Assembly: GCA_002391195.1 (NCBI GenBank)
Contig: DGRZ01000071.1
Coordinates: 1 to 10,354 of the forward strand
Direction: 5' to 3'
DNA length: 10,354 nt
Source: Fibrobacter sp. UBA4375
GTDB taxonomy: Bacteria; Fibrobacterota; Fibrobacteria; Fibrobacterales; Fibrobacteraceae
Under the pieces are notes generated by a model. It saw only the letters and a list, made by a program, of their open reading frames with translations, was not told the DNA's origin and searched no databases. This document shows positions 5,507-10,354 of the stretch, one piece after another; the stretch's first letter is position 1; the number at the start of each line of letters is the position of its first letter. Made by a program: the position numbers and the translations under genes.

Positions 5507-6736
5507 CTATTCCCCTGTTCCGTATAGCTTGTTCTCTGCGAGGCAGTGGGCGAGGCGGCCGTATTCGTACACGAAATCGTCCCGGTCGGGGTCGGCTCCG
5601 ACGTTCTTCACGAGGGCGCTGGCGAGGGTTCCGCGCTTGAACATGCTGGCGAGCAGTGCCTGCGAGTGGTCGGAAATCTTGCTGTGGACTTTCTCGGTGA
5701 TGCGTTGCACGAGTTCACTTGCTGTGATTTCGCTTGCATTGATTCCCCAGATTTTCAGGTAATCTTGGTCATTTATCACTGTTTTTTCGGCGGAATGTGT
5801 GGTGGCGAGGAGAATTTTCGCTAATGCGTCGGTGTCAAGCGCTCGAATTTGCGACTCATTCGCAAATCTACCTTCCACAAGACCTTTCAACACGGCGACT
5901 TCCCATTCGGCAATGGCGATGTCGGCGTCGGGACATTCCTGAATGTCAACGAGTCGAATCTCGATGGCCCCTCGGTCAAAGCGGGCGATGGCCCCGCGGC
6001 TATTCAAGAAGAAATGATTCAGCAGGTGTTCCGGATCGTAGGGCGCGATGTCGGCTTTTACGCGGTTGAAAATCTGCTCTTCGTAATCCTTGTAGGTAAA
6101 CACCGCTTCGGGAATCACCTTGCCCGTGATGCTCGGGATTTTCTCCTGGTTGTGGCGGTAAGTCTCGATTCGCCCGTCCAGAAATCCGCAATATTTGCTG
6201 TCCAAGAACGGGCTTGATGCCGCAATGGCGGGAATCAGCGGCAACAGCGCACGAATGGCTGCGTGCAACTTTCCGAATTCTTCGTCGCCGTTAAAAGATA
6301 AATTGATATGGGTGGATTGCAGGTTTGCCCAGCCGTGCCCCTTGCAGTTAAAGATGCGGTCGTAAGTCTGGTAAATGTCCAGGCAATCGTAGGGCCAGAG
6401 CTTCATCTCGGCGGGGTCCATAAAGGGGTGGGCCGCCGTGGGGAGCAACATCGCGTTAATGCTTTTGAGCGATTCGTTCGCCTTCAAGATTTCGTGATGA
6501 AAGGTCTTGCCCAAGTGCTTGAGGCTATCGACAGGCTGTGCGCACTTGAATTCCAGCACATGACTCACCAGCTCGTTGGAAAGCCCAATCGGTCCGTGTT
6601 CCACGTCAGAGAGCTGCTGGCCGTTCTTGTCTTTTCCGAGAGGTACATCGGCGCGGGGGAGAACGTTCAAGGAATCACGATCCACGATCATGTATTCCAT
6701 CTCGATACCGTATCGTTGCCACAATTTATAATTCAT
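5507..6736 (-). CDS. GCS2-type glutamate-cysteine-ligase-like carboxylate-amine ligase
   Basis: This 409-residue protein belongs to the GCS2 branch of the glutamine-synthetase-like ligase fold. That fold uses ATP to join a carboxylate, classically the glutamate gamma-carboxyl, to an amine. Visible family segments are the metal-binding GIEMEYMIVD (10-19), the SNELVSHVLEFKCAQPV region (53-69), LLPTAAHPFMDP (97-108), STHINLSF (141-148), SSPFLDSKYCGFLDGRIE (174-191) and AIEIRLVDIQECPDADIAI (257-275). Length is in the usual range. The neighbouring RimK-type ligase and two hydrolases argue for a specialised amide-bond pathway, not plain glutathione synthesis; the true substrates are unknown. Its Shine-Dalgarno GAGG, 7 bases before ATG, lies in the end of a 29-bp hairpin repeat. 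It is probably co-transcribed with the RimK-like gene, 68 bases away. Confidence 0.85.
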   Translation of the reverse strand: MNYKLWQRYGIEMEYMIVDRDSLNVLPRADVPLGKDKNGQQLSDVEHGPIGLSNELVSHVLEFKCAQPVDSLKHLGKTFHHEILKANESLKSINAMLLPTAAHPFMDPAEMKLWPYDCLDIYQTYDRIFNCKGHGWANLQSTHINLSFNGDEEFGKLHAAIRALLPLIPAIAASSPFLDSKYCGFLDGRIETYRHNQEKIPSITGKVIPEAVFTYKDYEEQIFNRVKADIAPYDPEHLLNHFFLNSRGAIARFDRGAIEIRLVDIQECPDADIAIAEWEVAVLKGLVEGRFANESQIRALDTDALAKILLATTHSAEKTVINDQDYLKIWGINASEITASELVQRITEKVHSKISDHSQALLASMFKRGTLASALVKNVGADPDRDDFVYEYGRLAHCLAENKLYGTGE

Positions 6737-6742
6737 ATAATA

Positions 6743-6806
6743 ACCTCAAAGCACCGCAGGTGCGTACTCATACCTCAAAGGCACGAAGTGCCGACCTCAT
6801 ACCTCT
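6743..6806. repeat. Tandem 29-bp hairpin repeats (two full units, one partial)
   Basis: Unit 1 is 6743-6771, unit 2 is 6772-6800, and a partial third starts at 6801 (ACCTCT) and overlaps the RimK-like stop codon. Units share ACCTCAAAG on the left and CG..CTCAT on the right. Each centre forms a 5-bp stem with a 3-base loop (6751-6755/6759-6763 and 6780-6784/6788-6792). Three of five stem pairs differ between units, each compensated. On the minus strand, unit 1 ends in CTTTGAGGT, which provides the GAGG ribosome-binding site of the GCS2-type gene. Confidence 0.75.
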
Positions 6807-8310
6807 AAAACCATTCCTTCTCGTGCATTTGCAGTTTATGTTGCGCGGCGTTCATGCGTTCCTCGATGCGGTGACGCAGTGACCTCATGACGGCAAGGTA
6901 AACTCTGCTCTTGCCCACGCCATCTTCAATTCCCGCGTCGATGCTCGGGTTGTCGTTCACCTCGATGACAATCGGGTGTCCGTGCCATTCCTTCAAATCT
7001 ACGCCGTAAAGGCCGTTGCCGATGAGGCTGCAAATCTTGAGGGCGGTTTTTACGATTCCGTGGGGCACCATCTCGATAGGAATGCTTTCACACTTGCCCG
7101 AAAATTCTTCGCTCTGCTTGTCGTTGCTTTCCCAGTTGTAGATTTGCCAGTGGCCCTTCGCCATGTGGTATTTGCAAGCATAAAGCGGCTTGCCGTCGAG
7201 CACGCCCACACGCCAGTCGAATTCCGTCGGCGTAAATTCCTGGGCAATCAGCAAGTCGCTGTGCTGGAACATTTCGTCGAGAATCTGTTCCAGTTCTTCT
7301 TTGTTGGTCGCCTTCTTGACACCCATCGAGAAACTGGAATCCGGCGACTTGATCACCATCGGGAACCCTATTTCCTTGGCCAGGGTGTGACGGTTTTCGG
7401 CATGGGCGATAATCGTCTTCGGCGAATGAATCTTGGCCGCCTGCATCAGTTCTTGCAAGTACACCTTGTTGGAACAGCGCAGGATGCTGTCGGGGTCGTC
7501 GATGACGGCGATGCCTTGGGATTGGGCACGGCGGGCGAAACTGTAGGTGTAATGGTTCACGTTGGTAGTTTCGCGGATAAAGATGGCGTCGAATTCGCCT
7601 ACGCGGGGGTAGTCCTTCTTGGTAATCATCTCCACGCGGAATCCCGTTTCTTCGGCAGCCTTGATGAAGTTCTGGATCGCCTGCGCATTGCTCGGCGGCT
7701 CTACTTCGTCGGGGTTCGTAAGAATACCCAAGTCGTACAGGTAGTCTTCTTCTTTACTGGTAGCGTAGCGGGTCTTCTCAAAGTATTCCTGGGCGAACTT
7801 GTCCACGAATTCCATGTGGGATTCGGGAATTTCATCCACACAAATCGGGCGGATGCTCTGGATAAACCACTTTTGCTTAAATACGAATTTCGCGCGAAGC
7901 AACGGTGCTTGGAACAAACGATAGAGTTCTTGAGAAAGCTCCAGGTATTGCGGGCTCACGTTCTGCCCGAAGTAAATTGAAAGCACGAATTCCGTGCCAG
8001 TCAACTTGTGGAAACTCTTTTGAATCAGGTTGTCGATTTCGTCGGAAATGTGCTTGATGACTGCTGGAGCCTTGAAGTCCCGCATGTTCTTGACGCCCGG
8101 AATCACCTTGTGCCCGCGGGCCTCGGCCAGCAGCGACACGTAGTAGCCTTTGCTCTGGTAGTTGTAATCGCGGCAAAGGTTGAATACGCGCAGGTTGCGT
8201 TCGTTAGTGTACTTGCTCGAAATCAGGTAGTCCTGTGCCGAAATGATGTCGATGCCCGGAACGTGTAATTTCCAGTGCTTGGGGTTGTTTACAACGATTA
8301 ATTTTTTCAT
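6805..8310 (-). CDS. RimK-type ATP-grasp ligase with N-terminal RLAN domain
   Basis: This 501-residue protein has two parts. Residues about 1-190 match in character the RLAN (RimK-like ATP-grasp N-terminal) domain, starting MKKLIVVNNPKHW with RVFNLCRDYNYQSKGYYVSLLA (41-62). Residues about 205-480 are an ATP-grasp fold: NKVYLQELM (281-289), the phosphate-binding FPMVIKSPDSSFSMGV (316-331, Lys321), QEFTPTEFDWRVGVLDGK (357-374), LYGVDLKE (434-441) and VIEVNDNPSIDAG (448-460, metal ligands Glu450 and Asn452). Such enzymes form amide bonds through an acyl-phosphate; RimK itself adds glutamate to protein S6. The substrate here is unknown. The ATG at 8310 is chosen over an in-frame TTG at 8331, which would overlap the upstream gene. 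It lies 4 bases after the C39-like stop, so the two are an operon. Confidence 0.85.
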   Translation of the reverse strand: MKKLIVVNNPKHWKLHVPGIDIISAQDYLISSKYTNERNLRVFNLCRDYNYQSKGYYVSLLAEARGHKVIPGVKNMRDFKAPAVIKHISDEIDNLIQKSFHKLTGTEFVLSIYFGQNVSPQYLELSQELYRLFQAPLLRAKFVFKQKWFIQSIRPICVDEIPESHMEFVDKFAQEYFEKTRYATSKEEDYLYDLGILTNPDEVEPPSNAQAIQNFIKAAEETGFRVEMITKKDYPRVGEFDAIFIRETTNVNHYTYSFARRAQSQGIAVIDDPDSILRCSNKVYLQELMQAAKIHSPKTIIAHAENRHTLAKEIGFPMVIKSPDSSFSMGVKKATNKEELEQILDEMFQHSDLLIAQEFTPTEFDWRVGVLDGKPLYACKYHMAKGHWQIYNWESNDKQSEEFSGKCESIPIEMVPHGIVKTALKICSLIGNGLYGVDLKEWHGHPIVIEVNDNPSIDAGIEDGVGKSRVYLAVMRSLRHRIEERMNAAQHKLQMHEKEWF

Positions 8311-8314
8311 GATC

Positions 8315-9013
8315 CTATTTCTTATTCTCAATGACCAACACGTTCCCGTCGTAGGTCATGACGCCCAGCAAGATGCTGTGAAGCAGGCGGAACTTATCCA
8401 CCTTGTAGTAAGGAGTCTTGTGGAGGGGGTTGGTGCCGTCGGGGTCGGCGACCATGAACTGTTTCTTGTCGTCGATTCCGTAAACTACGACGAAGTGCCC
8501 CATGGGTTCGCCATGAATGTCGTCGAAGACGGACTTGTCATCGGCACCGGTGAATTCGCGCATGCTGCGGTACAGGTAGGTGGCCGAAAGCCCACACAGA
8601 ACGGGAACTCCTTTCTTGAAGTATTTTTCGAACATGGCGGCGCGCAGGTCGGAAAAAGCAACGGTTCCGCCCAAGTCGATAAAGCGGATGTAGGCCTCAA
8701 TAGCCTTGCGGAGCTTGGGGGCGTGCTTTGCCTTGTGCAGCAGTTCCAGCTTTGCCTTCAGTTCCGGCATGCTGAGCGTACTCCATGTGGGGTCCAGGAG
8801 CGTGAGGTTGTACGAATGTAGCGTGACCTTGAATCCGCGCTTTAAGGCGTCAATGCCAAGGAAAACTCCCAGTGTTCCGCCGTCTTCCAAAAATTCGATT
8901 TCGGAGATGAGCTGCTTCAGGGAAATCTTGTAGCCCAGGTGGTTGTAAACAGCCTGCAGGCTGGTGGGCCCGCAGGTAACATCGTCGGGCTGCTGTAATA
9001 TCTTTATATCCAT
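8315..9013 (-). CDS. C39-like (papain-fold) cysteine peptidase
   Basis: This 232-residue protein has the C39-like pattern: Gln8 (oxyanion hole), Cys14 in DDVTCGPTSLQAVYNHLGY (10-28), His173 in MGHFVVVYGID (171-181) and Asp190 in VADPDG (188-193). All expected catalytic residues are present. It lacks a signal peptide, transmembrane segments and any ABC-transporter domain, so it is probably cytoplasmic and not a bacteriocin-exporter peptidase. As the first gene of the operon with the RimK-type ligase, it may trim, release or transfer an amide-linked product; this is inference. The region 81-130 is a helical insertion between the catalytic Cys and His. Start ATG 9013 has AAGG 8 bases upstream; an in-frame TTG at 9112 would add 33 residues with no family features. 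Confidence 0.78.
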   Translation of the reverse strand: MDIKILQQPDDVTCGPTSLQAVYNHLGYKISLKQLISEIEFLEDGGTLGVFLGIDALKRGFKVTLHSYNLTLLDPTWSTLSMPELKAKLELLHKAKHAPKLRKAIEAYIRFIDLGGTVAFSDLRAAMFEKYFKKGVPVLCGLSATYLYRSMREFTGADDKSVFDDIHGEPMGHFVVVYGIDDKKQFMVADPDGTNPLHKTPYYKVDKFRLLHSILLGVMTYDGNVLVIENKK

Positions 9014-9108
9014 CGTTTTGCCTTTATAAAAGCTTGCCGGTTGCCCGGTGCTCGTCTGGCGGCTGTCGGGAAGTTTTCCCGGGTCGTCGATGGCGTGTTG
9101 TAAAGATA
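9014..9108 (-). promoter_or_regulatory. Leader and candidate promoters of the C39-RimK-GCS2 operon
   Basis: Two -10 candidates exist on the minus strand: TATCTT at 9108-9103, giving a leader of about 85 bases, and TATAAA at 9028-9023, close to the start codon. Neither has a good -35. The long leader would hold two hairpins: CGGGAA/TTCCCG with a 3-base loop (9067-9081), and CCGG/CCGG with GNRA-type loop GCAA (9037-9048). The Shine-Dalgarno AAGG follows. No known riboswitch is recognised. Confidence 0.35.
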
Positions 9109-9125
9109 CCAATTTTTAATCAGTT

Positions 9126-9197
9126 TTGGCATTTTTTTTTCATTTTTCTATATTTACTCCCGCAACAAATAACCGCGCTTGCGGAAAGGATTAATCT
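9126..9197 (+). promoter_or_regulatory. Promoter, leader and RBS of pgi
   Basis: TTGGCA (9126-9131), a 17-base spacer rich in T, and TATATT (9149-9154) make the best sigma70-like promoter in the window. The leader of about 37 bases contains a small stem, CCGC (9173-9176) / GCGG (9181-9184), just before the Shine-Dalgarno AAAGGA (9185-9190), which is 7 bases from ATG 9198. Confidence 0.65.
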
Positions 9198-10354
9198 ATG
9201 TCGAAACTGACTGATTCTCAGGAATGGAAGGCCCTCGAGGCCCACGCCGAAGTCGCAAAGACTTGGCACATGAAGGAACTCTTCGCTAAGGACCCGGCCC
9301 GCGCCGAGAAGTTCAGCCTGGAGGCCTGCGGACTTTTCCTGGACTACTCCAAGAACATCATCACCGACGAGACCATGGCTAAGCTCCAGGACCTGCTGAA
9401 GTCTGCCAATTTCGAAGACATGCGTGCGAAGTTCTTCGGTGGCGAAAAGATTAACACCACCGAAAAACGCGCCGTGCTCCACACCGCGCTCCGCTACAAG
9501 GGCAAAGATCCGATTTGCGTCGACGGCAAGGACGTGATGCCCGAAGTCCGCGCCGTGCTCAAGCACATGGAAGACTTCACCCACCTGGTCCGCAGCGGCA
9601 AGTGGAAGGGCCACACCGGTAAGGCCATCAAGTACGTGGTGAACATCGGTATCGGTGGCTCGGACCTGGGTCCGGTGATGGTGACCGAAGCTTTGAAGCC
9701 CTATGCCGACAAGCCCATTGCCGGCGAGACCTCCCCGGAAGTATACTTCGTTTCTAACATCGACGGCACCCACATGGCCGAGACCCTCAAGAAGGTGAAC
9801 ATCGAAGAGACTCTCTTCATCGTTGCTTCCAAGACTTTCACCACTCTTGAGACCATGACCAACGCCGAAACCGCGAAGGCCGCCGTCCTCAAGGCTTTCA
9901 ATGGCGACGAAAAGTCCATCGCCAAGCACTTCGTGGCGCTCTCGACCAACACCGAAGCCGTGTCTGCATTCGGTATTGACACCGCCAACATGTTCGAATT
10001 CTGGAACTGGGTGGGCGGCCGCTACTCCCTGTGGTCTGCCATCGGCCTCTCCATCGCTCTCCGCATCGGCTTCGAGAACTACATGAAGCTCCACCAGGGC
10101 GCCTACGAAATGGATCAGCACTTCAAGACCGCCCCGGCCGACAAGAACATGCCGGTGATCCTCGCCCTCATCGGCGTGTGGTACAACAACTTCTTCGGTG
10201 CATCCAGCTATGCCATGCTCCCGTACGACCAGTACCTGCACCGCCTTGCCGCCTACTTCCAGCAGGCCGACATGGAATCCAACGGCAAGACCGTCGATCG
10301 CAACTCTGCCCGTGTCGATTACCAGACTGGTCCGATCCTCTGGGGCGAACCGGG
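9198..10354 (+). CDS. pgi: Glucose-6-phosphate isomerase (3' end outside window)
   Basis: The first 385 residues of phosphoglucose isomerase (EC 5.3.1.9) are present. The enzyme interconverts glucose-6-phosphate and fructose-6-phosphate in glycolysis and gluconeogenesis in the cytoplasm. Visible are the phosphate-binding NIGIGGSDLGPVM (149-161), SKTFTTLET (211-219), the family signature VGGRYSLWSAIGLS (272-285) and QQADMESNGK (355-364) with the catalytic Glu360. The catalytic histidine and lysine of the family lie further on and are cut off by the window edge. The reading frame is open to base 10354 without interruption. Codons are GC-rich and regular, as expected of a highly expressed gene. 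It diverges from the C39-RimK-GCS2 operon with 184 bases between the start codons. Confidence 0.96.
   Translation, partial: MSKLTDSQEWKALEAHAEVAKTWHMKELFAKDPARAEKFSLEACGLFLDYSKNIITDETMAKLQDLLKSANFEDMRAKFFGGEKINTTEKRAVLHTALRYKGKDPICVDGKDVMPEVRAVLKHMEDFTHLVRSGKWKGHTGKAIKYVVNIGIGGSDLGPVMVTEALKPYADKPIAGETSPEVYFVSNIDGTHMAETLKKVNIEETLFIVASKTFTTLETMTNAETAKAAVLKAFNGDEKSIAKHFVALSTNTEAVSAFGIDTANMFEFWNWVGGRYSLWSAIGLSIALRIGFENYMKLHQGAYEMDQHFKTAPADKNMPVILALIGVWYNNFFGASSYAMLPYDQYLHRLAAYFQQADMESNGKTVDRNSARVDYQTGPILWGEP

Noticed and set aside
6743..6806. CRISPR-like array
   Set aside because: The 29-bp units are directly adjacent with no spacers, and the variable part is a compensated hairpin stem; no cas genes are present.
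6976..7980. Long plus-strand open frame (334 codons) opposite the RimK-like gene
   Set aside because: It lies entirely antisense to a gene with clear ATP-grasp motifs, and its translation shows no family features; it is a by-product of GC-rich codons.
6805..8310. True rimK (S6 modification) or cyanophycin synthetase
   Set aside because: The protein is longer than RimK with an RLAN-type N-terminal half, and it lacks the Mur-ligase-like second half of cyanophycin synthetase.
9014..9112. N-terminal extension of the C39-like peptidase from TTG at 9112
   Set aside because: The 33 extra residues show no family similarity, and ATG 9013 has a Shine-Dalgarno sequence and places Gln8 and Cys14 at the usual distance from the N-terminus.
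9120..10241. Long minus-strand open frame (373 codons) opposite pgi
   Set aside because: It is antisense to an unmistakable phosphoglucose isomerase, and its His/Val/Gly/Glu-rich translation is typical of a codon shadow.

Overview
The window looks like a piece of a Fibrobacter-type chromosome (Fibrobacterota, probably a rumen or gut relative of F. succinogenes). The main clue is a lipoprotein with the FISUMP domain, a paralogous family typical of Fibrobacter. A single-step diaminopimelate dehydrogenase and recurring TATATT -10 boxes fit this. The assignment is inferred from content, not from a database match.

Layout, left to right. Positions 1-229 hold the tail of an unknown gene, two intrinsic terminators and a palindromic dispersed repeat. 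Then come dut (dUTPase, +) and an AAA_14/DUF4143-type ATPase (+). The ATPase overlaps tail to tail with a two-gene minus-strand operon, DUF4160 then DUF2442. A G-rich divergent intergenic region leads to the FISUMP lipoprotein (+). A 7-bp tandem repeat and a promoter precede ddh (meso-diaminopimelate dehydrogenase, +). A strong terminator, probably active in both directions, separates ddh from the minus-strand genes.

Positions 4725-9013 form a minus-strand cluster, transcribed right to left: a C39-like cysteine peptidase, an RLAN plus RimK-type ATP-grasp ligase, a GCS2-type (glutamate-cysteine-ligase-like) carboxylate-amine ligase, and an N-formylglutamate-amidohydrolase-family hydrolase. Two amide-bond-forming enzymes beside two amide-bond-cleaving enzymes suggest a pathway that makes and trims a small peptide-like, probably glutamyl-containing, metabolite or protein tag. 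Its product is unknown to me and it is the best candidate here for an undescribed system. pgi (glucose-6-phosphate isomerase, +) diverges from the cluster and runs off the right edge.

Three regulatory patterns stand out. First, dut, the AAA ATPase gene and the amidohydrolase gene each have TATATT exactly at -12 to -7 from the A of ATG and no usable Shine-Dalgarno sequence, which suggests leaderless mRNAs; ddh and pgi have longer leaders with Shine-Dalgarno sequences. Second, four related palindromes (two nearly identical) lie between genes. Third, two 29-bp hairpin repeats with compensated stem changes fill the gap between the two ligase genes and supply the ribosome-binding site of the second.
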